DNA from: Selaginella moellendorffii
Taxonomy: Eukaryota; Streptophyta; Lycopodiopsida; Selaginellales; Selaginellaceae
Assembly: GCF_000143415.4 (NCBI RefSeq)
Contig: NW_003314267.1
Coordinates: 1,822,529 to 1,886,528 of the forward strand
Direction: 5' to 3'
DNA length: 64,000 nt
A model generated the notes under the pieces. That model was not told where the DNA came from. It was given only the letters and a program-made list of their open reading frames with translations, and did no database searches. Below are positions 20,647 to 30,060 of this stretch, piece by piece (position 1 is the stretch's first letter; the number at the start of each line of letters is the position of its first letter). Position numbers and translations under genes: made by a program.

Positions 20647-23600
20647 ATGTCCAGGATGGAACGTCGTCCAGCACCCAGCAATAGTGGAGGACGAGCCAAG
20701 CCCCAGCCATTCACACTTGGAAGAGGCGCTCGAGGCCGCGGCCTCAGTATCAGACTGCCCCAGGGAGGTATGCTGAAGGGAAGAGCCGCCAACAGCAAAA
20801 CCCCAATCACTGGAAAGAGGACATCGCTGGGCTCTCCAGGGGACAGTGAGAAGCTAGGTTCAAGTGGCACGGCAGGAAGCAGTGAACACACAATCAGCGA
20901 TCAAACAGGCTTGAGGCAGAAATCACACCACACGAACAGTGATTACCTTGCAGAGTGCGCAGCCATGGATCTTCATGAAGAAGTCGTGCAGGGTACCAGG
21001 GAGATGATGATCAGGGCCCAGCACACTCATCAGCTTCTCAAAGAAATGGCAAACACACCAAAGGATACGCTGGAAAAGCTAGTCTCACTGGAACAGGATG
21101 GCGATGCACACAGAAGTAGCTTGGAAACCAAGGAGGAGCCACCAGCACCAGACACAGTCCTTGAGTCCGACTTAGGACGTCTTGGGAACCAACAGGAAGA
21201 AGATGAAGCAATGGACGAGGTGATCCTGCCTGGAAACACAGAAACACAGCATGGTTCCCCAGTACAACAAAGCTGTGCGCTGAACAGAGAAGTACAGGAA
21301 GTAAGTGGATTCCTAGGCTCGGGGGATCTAGCCAGTGGAGATGGACCACGGGAAGAGGTGGCCACAAGCAGAGCGCTGGACTTGAACTTCCTCACCCCCA
21401 TCACTGAGTGCATGGGACGCAGAAAGGCTCTCAACGTGGGGAAGACGGCCTCTGGAAAAAGCAAAGGTAGGACATGCCCTAATCCAAGTAAGAACAGGAG
21501 CGGCGTCACCACTAGGGCAGCAGCAGCAGCGATGAGGGCAGCCACGGTTATGGAGATACCAATAGGTTGTCATGCACAGGAGTCAAGGGCGGATCCAGAA
21601 GAAGAGAAGGGTGTGGAGACGCCAAATGAACAAGCGAGAGGGCACAGGGAAACGCCAGAGGTACACCAGACCGAGGCAAAGGAGCAGGTCCAGGGGGAAG
21701 AGGTGAGCCGCTGCCTCACCAAGGCCACAAGTGAAAGCCAGGGCCAGTCCAAGAGAGGGTCACTCAGCCAGAAGTTTTCTCATAGGTGCCTCTCGGATCT
21801 AACCAACAAAGTGAGAACATCTCTACCGGGCTCTCCGGGGAAGTCGGTAGGATCTCGACTTAAGAGCAGGACGTCTCCCAGTCCTCAGCCTGACTGTGAG
21901 CCCCAACTATTGGTGCTGCAACAATATATGCCACACCAGACAGAAGAAGGACAGCTGCAATGGGATCCCCAAACCTTTGCGAAGGCTCTGTGGGAGGCCA
22001 CTCAGAACGAAGTTCAGCTCGACCAAGATATACTCACTGCTGAAGTATGGCACCAGGAGACTCACCCTGAGGGAGAAGACCGAACTCTTGGCCCCGCTCT
22101 CAGGGAAGCCCTCGATCTCGCGACTGAGGCACTAGTCGCACCAAAAGAACAAGAGTACTCAAACAGCCAGGAGGCCCAACAAACTAAAATACAAGAGGAA
22201 GTGACAAGCACGTGGAAGGAGCAAGAGGAGCAAGAAGTGGAACAACAAAAGGACCAGGACAAGGAGATCCCGGAAGCTAGCAAAAAGGTGGAGGCTCAAA
22301 AGGAGCAATCGATTCTAGGGAAAAGAGGGAAGCCGCTGGCGATACTGCTGGAAGAACAGGAGGAGGAGATGAAGCGAATGGGACAGGAGAGGGAAAGAGA
22401 GGCCAAAAAAAACAAGATGGAGAAAAAGAAGGAACGCAAGGTGGCACGCAGGAAGTTAAAGACCCAAAGTAGCTCAAAGGAGGCCCTCCCGTGGGCAAAA
22501 GAGGTGGAGGAGTTTCTCCAAGAGGAGGAAACGTGTTCGGAGGAGGACCAGGAGCAGCAGAAGGATAGCGCAGCAAAAGGAAAAGCACAGGGAGCCTCGA
22601 CAGGACATGGCTGGGACAAGGTGGAAGTCAAGTGTCAGACCGCACCACGCCAAGGCCCAGAGGACCCAAGAGAGCAAGGTGACTTGGGAATTGAGCGGGA
22701 ACAAGAAGGCTGCTACACACAAGGAAAGGTGGCAAAGGAAGTCCTGCACACAGAAGCCTCTAAGACAGAGCCTCACACCGGAGATTCAGGGAAACGAGCT
22801 GGAGCAGCGCTAGATGCCAAGGTGACAGCAAAGGCGGTCAAGCTGGGTGAGACACTCAACCAGGTGGTGGCGGCCAGAGAGGAAGAACTACGCCATAGGG
22901 CAGTGATTGCAGTATTCAGGGGGAAGTTTCCCACTGGCCGCATGGCCATGGACTGGTTGAATGCTACGTTGGAGCAGGGGATCACAATCAAGAACCTGCT
23001 CCCACATGGACGTGGATGCTACACAGTGGTGTTTGAGACAGAGGAGGCGCGAGCTCGGGCAGAGGCGCTACATGGACTCATCGACGATAGCTGGGCGGTG
23101 TCCTTTCACCCGTGGATTCCAAGGTTCACGGCAGATGACCAGGCACGCCTGAAGGGGGGAAGTGTCCCACTTAACGTGGCGTTGTGGGACATCCCAATGG
23201 AGATGAGGATCAAAGAGGTGATAAGGGAGCTTGTAGAGAGAAGCATTGGGCAGATCGCCTCGGGCCTAGACACCGTGGATGCAGAGGGCATCCTAGGCCC
23301 TGTCAGACTGAAGGTCTTTGTCTCGTCCCCAGCAGAACTCCCTATGGAGATAGCAATCCTGGGACAATACGTTCGTATACTGGTGGAAAACGCAGCACCA
23401 CGCTGTGGCTTTTGCCTACAGTCCGGGCACAGCGAGAGCGCGTGCACGACCAAACGTCCCAAGCTTGCTCCAGGACGTCCCTTTGAACTTCCAGAGGCCG
23501 TGGAGAAGCAACTGAAGCAGCGTCCTCCAGAGCAGGCTCCACACATCCGGTTCCCAAGCGCACCACCTTTCTCTGGACCTGATTCACGGCCCAGAATGTT

Positions 23601-23952
23601 CGAGAGCCCGATCGCTGAGATAGATGGTGAAGGTTTTCAGCAGGTTCTTCCTCGAACGGTGAACATGGCAGTCAGATGGATCCCACCCAGGAGAGAACTG
23701 ACAACCACAGAGGCGGGAGACTGGCTGATGTACCGAGGACACACCGCTTTCCCAGAGGTCATCACGCTTGGCGATTACCAGACCCGGATGGAACGCGCCA
23801 TCACAGAGTGGACAGGATTTTCAGAATACGTAGTGCGGGGATTCTCCTGGACCAAGTACAAGGGGAGGCTCACTGCAGTATGGACCATCTCCTCGGAATG
23901 GAGGGCTAGGCCTAGCAACACGGTTTTCTCCTGGAAATACGTTGCACCATGA
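20647..23952 (+). CDS. LINE ORF1 (RNA-binding, zinc knuckle)
   Basis: The frame is open from about 20467, but the first ATG is at 20647, giving about 1101 aa. The N-terminal two thirds is low-complexity and charged, rich in Glu, Gln and Lys, with a coiled-coil-like EQEEQEVEQQKDQDKE region. The C-terminal part (about 22900-23450) resembles the DUF4283 domain of plant LINE ORF1 proteins, followed by zinc knuckle CGFCLQSGHSESAC (CX2CX4HX4C). Expected role: LINE RNA binding in the retrotransposition particle. The stop overlaps the ORF2 start in ATGA (23949-23952). Unusually long for ORF1. Confidence 0.88.
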   Translation: MSRMERRPAPSNSGGRAKPQPFTLGRGARGRGLSIRLPQGGMLKGRAANSKTPITGKRTSLGSPGDSEKLGSSGTAGSSEHTISDQTGLRQKSHHTNSDYLAECAAMDLHEEVVQGTREMMIRAQHTHQLLKEMANTPKDTLEKLVSLEQDGDAHRSSLETKEEPPAPDTVLESDLGRLGNQQEEDEAMDEVILPGNTETQHGSPVQQSCALNREVQEVSGFLGSGDLASGDGPREEVATSRALDLNFLTPITECMGRRKALNVGKTASGKSKGRTCPNPSKNRSGVTTRAAAAAMRAATVMEIPIGCHAQESRADPEEEKGVETPNEQARGHRETPEVHQTEAKEQVQGEEVSRCLTKATSESQGQSKRGSLSQKFSHRCLSDLTNKVRTSLPGSPGKSVGSRLKSRTSPSPQPDCEPQLLVLQQYMPHQTEEGQLQWDPQTFAKALWEATQNEVQLDQDILTAEVWHQETHPEGEDRTLGPALREALDLATEALVAPKEQEYSNSQEAQQTKIQEEVTSTWKEQEEQEVEQQKDQDKEIPEASKKVEAQKEQSILGKRGKPLAILLEEQEEEMKRMGQEREREAKKNKMEKKKERKVARRKLKTQSSSKEALPWAKEVEEFLQEEETCSEEDQEQQKDSAAKGKAQGASTGHGWDKVEVKCQTAPRQGPEDPREQGDLGIEREQEGCYTQGKVAKEVLHTEASKTEPHTGDSGKRAGAALDAKVTAKAVKLGETLNQVVAAREEELRHRAVIAVFRGKFPTGRMAMDWLNATLEQGITIKNLLPHGRGCYTVVFETEEARARAEALHGLIDDSWAVSFHPWIPRFTADDQARLKGGSVPLNVALWDIPMEMRIKEVIRELVERSIGQIASGLDTVDAEGILGPVRLKVFVSSPAELPMEIAILGQYVRILVENAAPRCGFCLQSGHSESACTTKRPKLAPGRPFELPEAVEKQLKQRPPEQAPHIRFPSAPPFSGPDSRPRMFESPIAEIDGEGFQQVLPRTVNMAVRWIPPRRELTTTEAGDWLMYRGHTAFPEVITLGDYQTRMERAITEWTGFSEYVVRGFSWTKYKGRLTAVWTISSEWRARPSNTVFSWKYVAP

Positions 23953-26900
23953 CTACGCTAACAGTGCTTACGTGGAACTGTCGGGGACTCAGCTCCAACG
24001 ACAGTAGGCTCAACAAGAGAGTGCAGCTAAAGTCCCACATCTGGGAGATTGGCTTAGAGGGGAGGATCGACATACTGTGCATCCAAGAGCACAAGATGGT
24101 GAAGGCTCCTGATTTCAACCTGGGCATGCGTGGGAGAATTTGGTGGAATCCGGCCACGCAAGCGAGGACACGATGTGGAGGAGGAACAGCGATCATCGTC
24201 TCGACCAAGTGGTCAGCACAGGTACGCAACCACAGGGTACTGGTCCCAGGGAAAGCACAGCTACTGGTCATACACCTCCACTTTGGGCGTGTTGGGATTG
24301 TCAACGTGTATGCACCGACTCGAAGAAGGGAGCGTGCACAGATGTGGGCAGATATCCAGCAGAGCACTCAAGGAGTGGCGGACGAATGGCTTGTGGTAGG
24401 GGACTTCAACATGGTGGAGGGTTTGAGTGACCGGCGAGGTTCACTGGAAACCATCCAGGGGAGAGAGAGAAAGAGTTGGACAGCGCTAGTCGAAGCCCTG
24501 GGAGTCTTGGACCTTCAGCACGCAGAGGGATTCGCTGCACACTCCCACCCATTCACGAGACGCCAATCGGTGGGGTGCCAAGCTCGGCTGGACAGGATCT
24601 ACGCTTCTACCAGGCTGCGACAAGATGGAGGGGGACTCAAAACGTGGCCCGCATTTGCCACCTTTTCAGACCACGACCCACTCCGAGGCATTCTCAAGCT
24701 ACAGGCGGTGAAGGGAACGGGGGTGCAGAGGAAGATCACCAAAGCCACAATGGCCGACCCGGTAGCAGTGAAGCTCGTCCGGGAAGCACTTGACAGCAGC
24801 AAAGGGGAACTCATCTTGGCGCTAGGCACTTGCTCCACTAAGCTCCGGGAAAGGCAGGCAGCACTCAAAGGGAAAGTTCTGAAAGAGGTGAGATTGGCAA
24901 GACAAAAGGTGGCGGCGGCCCAGAGAATGGTCCTACGTACAAGCGACAAGGCCAGATGGACAGCAACACTGGATGAGAGGGAAGCCGAGCTGCGGGACAA
25001 AGAATACGCAGCATGGAGTGCCGGACTCCGTACCATGGAGGATTGCTGGGCAATGAATGAGCGGCTTCTCAACAAAGCTTTCTACAAAGGGATCCGTCCA
25101 GTCACCGACTCCCCCCCTATCCTGGGACTGAGGAAGGACGAAGGTGAAGTGGTCGAGGACCAACAGGGAATGCAGGGGCTGGCACAAGAATTTTACCAGA
25201 AGTTGTACACGGCCCAGCCCTGGTCCCAGGATAGGAGAGACGCCGCAAGCAGGGTGCTGTCCACTCTTCCATGCAGAGTTCCCGACGAATTCCTGGAGGT
25301 GCTGGGGGTCGACTTTTCCTTGGAAGACCTCCACCGAGCCTTGGAGCAACTGAATGATGACAAGATGCCAGGTATGGACGGCCTCCTTCCAGCATTCTAT
25401 GAGGAGTATTGGGATGACGTTGGCCCAATGCTCCTGGAGACATGGCGAGATGCACAGCATACAGGGGTGCTGCCGGGAGAGATACTGGAGGGACAAATCG
25501 CATTGATTCCGAAACGAGGTGACCTTCAGGAACTTAGGAACTGGTGCCCCATAACCATGCTCAACACGTCGTACAAGATATATGCAAAGGCGATGGCACT
25601 CAAGTTGCAGTCAGCCATGCCCCGCATCATCAGAGAACAACAGACTGGATTCGTGCCGGGACGACAGATCGCAGAAAACATATGGACTTACCTTCTGGCA
25701 CAGCGGTGGGCAAACAGCTCAAACCAACAGATTGTAGCATGGCTACTAGACTTTGAGAAGGCCTACGATCGGGTCGATTGGGACTTTTTGGAGGAGTGCA
25801 TGCGGAGGATAGGGATCCCGGCAAGGACGGTCTCACGAATCTCACTTTTGTATAGGGGAGCCTCAAGCCAGGTCACACTGAATGGAGAGGTAGGCCTGAC
25901 CTTCCACTTGGGACGATCAGTGAGACAGGGATGTCCACTCGCCCCCTACCTGTTCCTGATAGTGGCAGAGACACTGGGCTCTTTCCTTGCGCATGGAGGG
26001 GACGTAAAAGGCTTGGTGCTGCCCTCTGAACGGCTACAACTCCCGGGAACTCAAGTGGTGGCGCAAGAACTGCAGGACGGAGCGTTTGCAGATGACACCG
26101 CACTCTTCCTACTTGCCACCCCGGGGAACCTGGACACAGCAAGGTCCAAGCTGGAGATCTTCAACATGGCAGCAGGGGCAGCCATAAACTGGAACAAGTC
26201 AGTAGGCGTGAACTGGGGAAAGCCGGGCATCGAGACTTGGGGGCAGGAGATAGGCTTTCAGTGGCTTCGCCCTGGGGAAGACACTCGGTACCTCGGCATC
26301 CAGGTTGGAGTCCAGTACAGTGCGGCTACACAGGACGACACGCTTCTCAGGAGGATCCGGACTGCAGTTCAGAAATGGACACCGAGGAAACTCGGACTCC
26401 CAGCTCGGATTGTAGTGGTCAAGAGCATGATCCTCCCCAGCATCTGGTACCACCTCTCGATTTGGCCAGTGCTAGAAACTACACTGCAAAAGGTGAGACA
26501 GATGGTGCGAACCTATGTGTGGCGTGGAGCGTTGGCTGCAGGGCGAACCATGGCCAAGGTGGCGTGGCAATCTACAGCGAGGCCGCGCATCCTAGGGGGG
26601 CTCGGGATCATCGACCCCAGTGACATGGCGAAGGCGATGAGGTACAAGATCTTTCTCATGGGCTTGCAACAGGGGAAACAGCCATGGCGACTCATGTTCC
26701 GGCAAAGCCTCCTAGCGATACGCCCCAAACACAATGCAGCCAAACCGTGGGAGGAGGACCCACGGTGGCTCTTTGCAGAAGGACCGACGCAGGTAGTGAG
26801 AGGGGGAAACTTTGTCCAGAGCCTTCATCGACTGTGGAGAGCCTTTCCGCTGGAGCAAACACCACCGACCAGGGCTGAGGAGTGGCTTAACCAGCCTCTG

Positions 26901-28460
26901 TTCTTCAATGCATTGTTCAAAATGGGAGGTGTGACACTGGGACGAGAGACACACCACACGATCTGGAGGAAAATGCATGCAAACGGATTCTGGACAATGA
27001 AGCAGCTGGCGGGAGTGATTGACAGGGATTGGTGGCGAACAGCGAGAAGGACTCAAGTGTTTGGACCTTGGAAGCGACGTAACATCCTGCTGGACGTTCT
27101 GCGACTCCTCCGAGTGGTGAACAACACGAAAGCAGGGAAGAAGTGGCCGAGAAGGTGCCTTCAAGCAGGCGACTTTGTGGCGATCCAGCGGCAAACTGAG
27201 TGGGAGGAACATGATGCTGTCCGACATCCACTAGGGACGTGGACTCGAGCATTCACCGCGCCTACACCACCATGGGAAGAAGGGGACGTTGAGGTGTGGT
27301 TCGTCACTGCACCAGAGCTCAACATAGGACTGCCATTTCGCATCACGAGAGGAGACACACTTCTCCCGATGGGTGAGAAACAAGAGATGCCGGATGTCAC
27401 GGATGATGAGGTACGTGGGAGGATTCGTGTGCTTAGGCAATCACCCAAGAGGCTGGACGTGGTGGACTCGGAAGACCTACTGGAGGGCGATGGATCACTG
27501 ATATGGTGGCGACAGCAACTACTAGAAGATCTGGACTGGGACCCAGCCGCATGGCGACGAGGGACGAGAAGCTTTTTCTCCTATGCAGTCAAGGAAGCGC
27601 GGAATGGACTACTGCAATCGCGAGAGGAGGCAAGAGAGGAGATTCCGAAGCTGTGGCAGAAATGGATAGCACAGGGGATCGATGCGGAGCAAGTGGTGGA
27701 CAACACGATCCACTTCTGGAAGTTGCCTGTGCAGGAAAAAGTGAAAGTCACCTCGTGGTTGGTAGCGAACAACAGGCTTCCGGTTGGACAGAGATTCCAG
27801 GACGACGCAAGTCGCAGGTGCAGGGAGTGTGGCGAAATTGAGACAGTCAAGCATGCGCTGTGGGAGTGTGACACCGCAAAGGAGGTGTGGCACCAGATTA
27901 TTAAGGCAGGGAAAGAGCTGGGCGTGACACAGGATTTCGAGGCCCGCAGTGGGGACGTGCTCCACTGGTTCGAGGAAGCGAGGGGTCCTGCCCAGGGCCC
28001 AGCCCTGCGACACATCAGGTGCAGAGGACGACACGGCTGGGGTATTCAAGTCCGCTGGGACACGACTGGGGCGGAGGTAGGAGTCCCCGTGTGGGAGGCG
28101 CTTGGCCATGCTCGATGGGCCATATGGCGTGCGACGGGAGTCCAGGTCCTTTGGGAAGCACGTAACCGGGCGCGCTTCGACGGGACACAGGTCAGAGTGT
28201 CACAGGTGCTGGCGGAGTGGTGGAGACTTACATTGGCGGCAGTACGGCTTCACCATGCTATCCTCCGGGATAGGGGGAAGCTTGAGAGGCTCGAGGAGTG
28301 GCAGAAAGCATGGATGCCATGTTTTGGTAGAGGAGATCACAAGGAGGTTCGTTGGAGATGGCGCCCCCCGGAGTCGATCTTGCGGTCAGCACGAAGGGGG
28401 GACGTGGATCTGGACGCGATACGACGGAGACGACCGCAGCCGCTTTTACTGCAGGCCTAG
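23949..28460 (+). CDS. LINE ORF2: endonuclease-reverse transcriptase
   Basis: 1503 aa, uninterrupted. N-terminal EEP/APE endonuclease: TWNCRGLSS, ILCIQEHKM, VNVYAPT, VVGDFNM, SDHDPL. RT: IPKRGDLQELRNWCPITML, QTGFVPGRQIAENI, LLDFEKAYDRVDW, RQGCPLAPYLFL and active site FADDTALFL. The C-terminal zf-RVT-like region CRECGEIETVKHALWEC (CX2CX7HX4C) is near 27820-27870. It nicks target DNA and copies LINE RNA in place. Translation likely couples to ORF1 through the ATGA overlap. No disabling mutation seen. Confidence 0.95.
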   Translation: MTTLTVLTWNCRGLSSNDSRLNKRVQLKSHIWEIGLEGRIDILCIQEHKMVKAPDFNLGMRGRIWWNPATQARTRCGGGTAIIVSTKWSAQVRNHRVLVPGKAQLLVIHLHFGRVGIVNVYAPTRRRERAQMWADIQQSTQGVADEWLVVGDFNMVEGLSDRRGSLETIQGRERKSWTALVEALGVLDLQHAEGFAAHSHPFTRRQSVGCQARLDRIYASTRLRQDGGGLKTWPAFATFSDHDPLRGILKLQAVKGTGVQRKITKATMADPVAVKLVREALDSSKGELILALGTCSTKLRERQAALKGKVLKEVRLARQKVAAAQRMVLRTSDKARWTATLDEREAELRDKEYAAWSAGLRTMEDCWAMNERLLNKAFYKGIRPVTDSPPILGLRKDEGEVVEDQQGMQGLAQEFYQKLYTAQPWSQDRRDAASRVLSTLPCRVPDEFLEVLGVDFSLEDLHRALEQLNDDKMPGMDGLLPAFYEEYWDDVGPMLLETWRDAQHTGVLPGEILEGQIALIPKRGDLQELRNWCPITMLNTSYKIYAKAMALKLQSAMPRIIREQQTGFVPGRQIAENIWTYLLAQRWANSSNQQIVAWLLDFEKAYDRVDWDFLEECMRRIGIPARTVSRISLLYRGASSQVTLNGEVGLTFHLGRSVRQGCPLAPYLFLIVAETLGSFLAHGGDVKGLVLPSERLQLPGTQVVAQELQDGAFADDTALFLLATPGNLDTARSKLEIFNMAAGAAINWNKSVGVNWGKPGIETWGQEIGFQWLRPGEDTRYLGIQVGVQYSAATQDDTLLRRIRTAVQKWTPRKLGLPARIVVVKSMILPSIWYHLSIWPVLETTLQKVRQMVRTYVWRGALAAGRTMAKVAWQSTARPRILGGLGIIDPSDMAKAMRYKIFLMGLQQGKQPWRLMFRQSLLAIRPKHNAAKPWEEDPRWLFAEGPTQVVRGGNFVQSLHRLWRAFPLEQTPPTRAEEWLNQPLFFNALFKMGGVTLGRETHHTIWRKMHANGFWTMKQLAGVIDRDWWRTARRTQVFGPWKRRNILLDVLRLLRVVNNTKAGKKWPRRCLQAGDFVAIQRQTEWEEHDAVRHPLGTWTRAFTAPTPPWEEGDVEVWFVTAPELNIGLPFRITRGDTLLPMGEKQEMPDVTDDEVRGRIRVLRQSPKRLDVVDSEDLLEGDGSLIWWRQQLLEDLDWDPAAWRRGTRSFFSYAVKEARNGLLQSREEAREEIPKLWQKWIAQGIDAEQVVDNTIHFWKLPVQEKVKVTSWLVANNRLPVGQRFQDDASRRCRECGEIETVKHALWECDTAKEVWHQIIKAGKELGVTQDFEARSGDVLHWFEEARGPAQGPALRHIRCRGRHGWGIQVRWDTTGAEVGVPVWEALGHARWAIWRATGVQVLWEARNRARFDGTQVRVSQVLAEWWRLTLAAVRLHHAILRDRGKLERLEEWQKAWMPCFGRGDHKEVRWRWRPPESILRSARRGDVDLDAIRRRRPQPLLLQA

Positions 28461-28503
28461 TCCCACTTTAGATGAGGGAGACCCCACTAGGTAGCATGAG
28501 ATT

Positions 28504-28543
28504 CGGGCAGCATGCCCGGTTTTTGTATTAGTCCCTACGGGAC
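28504..28543 (+). other. two small hairpins at LINE 3' end
   Basis: CGGGC-AGCAT-GCCCG at 28504-28518 and GTCCC-TAC-GGGAC at 28531-28543, close to the 3' end. Stringent-type LINEs use 3' hairpins for RT recognition; that role here is inference. Confidence 0.5.
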
Positions 28544-28586
28544 ATTGGGGAATGTACATACACGTTTCACCAAACCGTTGTACCAA

Positions 28587-28885
28587 TGCAATGCCGTCCT
28601 TTGGAGACACGTGGGAAACTCACGCAAATGTCGAACATCATCCCAAGAATGATATGTGGCAATCACCGTAAAGTGATCAAACCAATGGTACACATCATCC
28701 CCAAGATTCCCGCGAAAGAACTCCGGCCGAACGAGAGGATTGGCACCAAGAGCAGGAGGAGTTGTACCATGTGCTGTGAATGCCGCCATCAACTGAGTTT
28801 GGTTGTTCAATTGCAAGTGCATAGCATCAAGTAATTGTACCAACTTCTGCTCCAGAGTCAAAGGAGGAGATTGCTAATCTACCAT
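28587..28885 (-). pseudogene. element A Gag, N-terminal part
   Basis: ATG at 28885 but codon 4 is TAG; the related copy C (near 38855) has CAG there. The frame then gives LVQLLDAMHLQLNNQTQLM and the FFRGNLGDDVYHWFDHF capsid segment up to the LINE target site. Confidence 0.85.
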
Positions 28886-29095
28886 AGATACGAATGAAAA
28901 AGAAAGAGCAAAAGAAGAGAAATGACAAAAAGCTAGAAGGAAATGGTAGATTTAGACAATGCAAAAAGCTAGATCTAAACCAAAATCCTAAAGGAAAGAA
29001 CAAAAGAAAGAAAATGGAAAAAGCTAGATCTAAATTGAAATCCCAAATCCAAGCACTCCCCAGGGACAATCAAAGGTGCCCCTCAACTCCACCAA

Positions 29096-29270
29096 TGTGG
29101 GTGCATGGAATATGAAAAGGGAATACAGAAATGTGCATATCAATTAACCCAAAAACCCTAGTTTATATACAGAAGCGAGTGGTCTGGATTGAAACCAATC
29201 TGATGGCTACCAAAATCCCACTATGCTAATATTAATATACGGCATCGTAGCCGTACACTTGGCCCTCACA
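29096..29270 (-). repeat. element A 5' LTR
   Basis: 175 bp, 13 transitions and no transversions relative to the left LTR. Adjacent inner sequence TTGGTGGAGTTGAGGGG (minus strand) is in PBS position. Confidence 0.9.
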
Positions 29271-30060
29271 AATTAATTTTTTCATTAAAAATTTCCAAAT
29301 AAGTAGCAAGATAAAATATAATAGAAGTTCAAATTAAATCTAAATATAATGATCTAAACTTAAACATGATGACAATAAATATAAAATATAATCCATTATA
29401 AAAAAAGTCATTTATGCATATAGCACAAGCTATGCCATTTTAAATATTTTGAGAAAAACTACTACAGACAACTATTATTTAAATGATAATAGTTATTGTT
29501 ATCCAAAATGCATATGTGATTCTAAAAGCATCATTATTCTATAAAAGTCAAATGGTGAATTTAAGTGATTTATAATTTGTAATATTGTATATACTTAGAA
29601 TATATTTGGATATTTTGGGAGATTCTACCATCTAATCTTGTATTTATAACTTATAAACTCCTAGTATATTCTAGTTTATTCTAAAAAAACAATTGTGTTT
29701 ATAAATTATAAACATATAATAATTACTTTTCGGGCTTAAAATTAATTCTATAAGTGATGCTCCAACACCTTAAAATATTAAAAAGTAAGAGTTGAACTAT
29801 AAACACTCACAACATTGTTATTATAAAGTTCTTTAGTTATTATAAGTCCAACTACATGGTTATTTAGAGTTTATTGTGCAATATAATATACAAATGTGTA
29901 GAAGTTTTAATTGAATTACCCATTAATAAATTAGATTAATAAATAACACTAAACATGAACATACTGGTAAAGAATTTAAGTTATTTAAATTATATCTCAT
30001 TTATTCTACACTAAAAAATATTCTTACCATACATAAAAAAAAAGTGCTCTGGTCAGAGCT
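29271..30060. other. AT-rich repeat DNA
   Basis: No gene. Contains a copy (about 29596-29690) of an AT-rich repeat also at 43.2 kb and, inverted, at 47 kb. Confidence 0.5.

Larger units (their letters stand above)
20424..28569 (+). mobile_element. full-length LINE (L1-like, two ORFs)
   Basis: 8146-bp insertion in the gag of element A, flanked by a 17-bp target duplication CCAAACCGTTGTACCAA (20407-20423 and 28570-28586). Excising it restores the gag frame. ORF1 has a DUF4283-like domain and zinc knuckle; ORF2 has AP endonuclease, RT and a C-terminal zinc-binding region. Both are open from end to end, suggesting a young insertion. Odd ends: 24 A's at the 5' junction and no poly(A) at the 3' end. 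Confidence 0.92.
10567..29270 (-). mobile_element. Ty3/gypsy LTR retrotransposon A (old, nested host)
   Basis: Minus-strand element bounded by two 175-bp LTRs (10567-10741 and 29096-29270). Order on the minus strand: LTR, PBS-like TGGTGGAGTTGAGG, gag with CX2CX4HX4C knuckle, protease (VDTGSS), RT, RNase H, integrase, polypurine tract next to 10742, LTR. Element B (13694-19844) and a LINE (20424-28569) interrupt it. Removing them leaves about 4.4 kb, short because the integrase N-terminal part is deleted compared with relative C (join near 11610). Several stop codons interrupt the frames. I see no target-site duplication. LTRs differ at 13 of 175 positions, all transitions. A TATA-like TGTATATAA lies inside the LTR. 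Confidence 0.9.
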
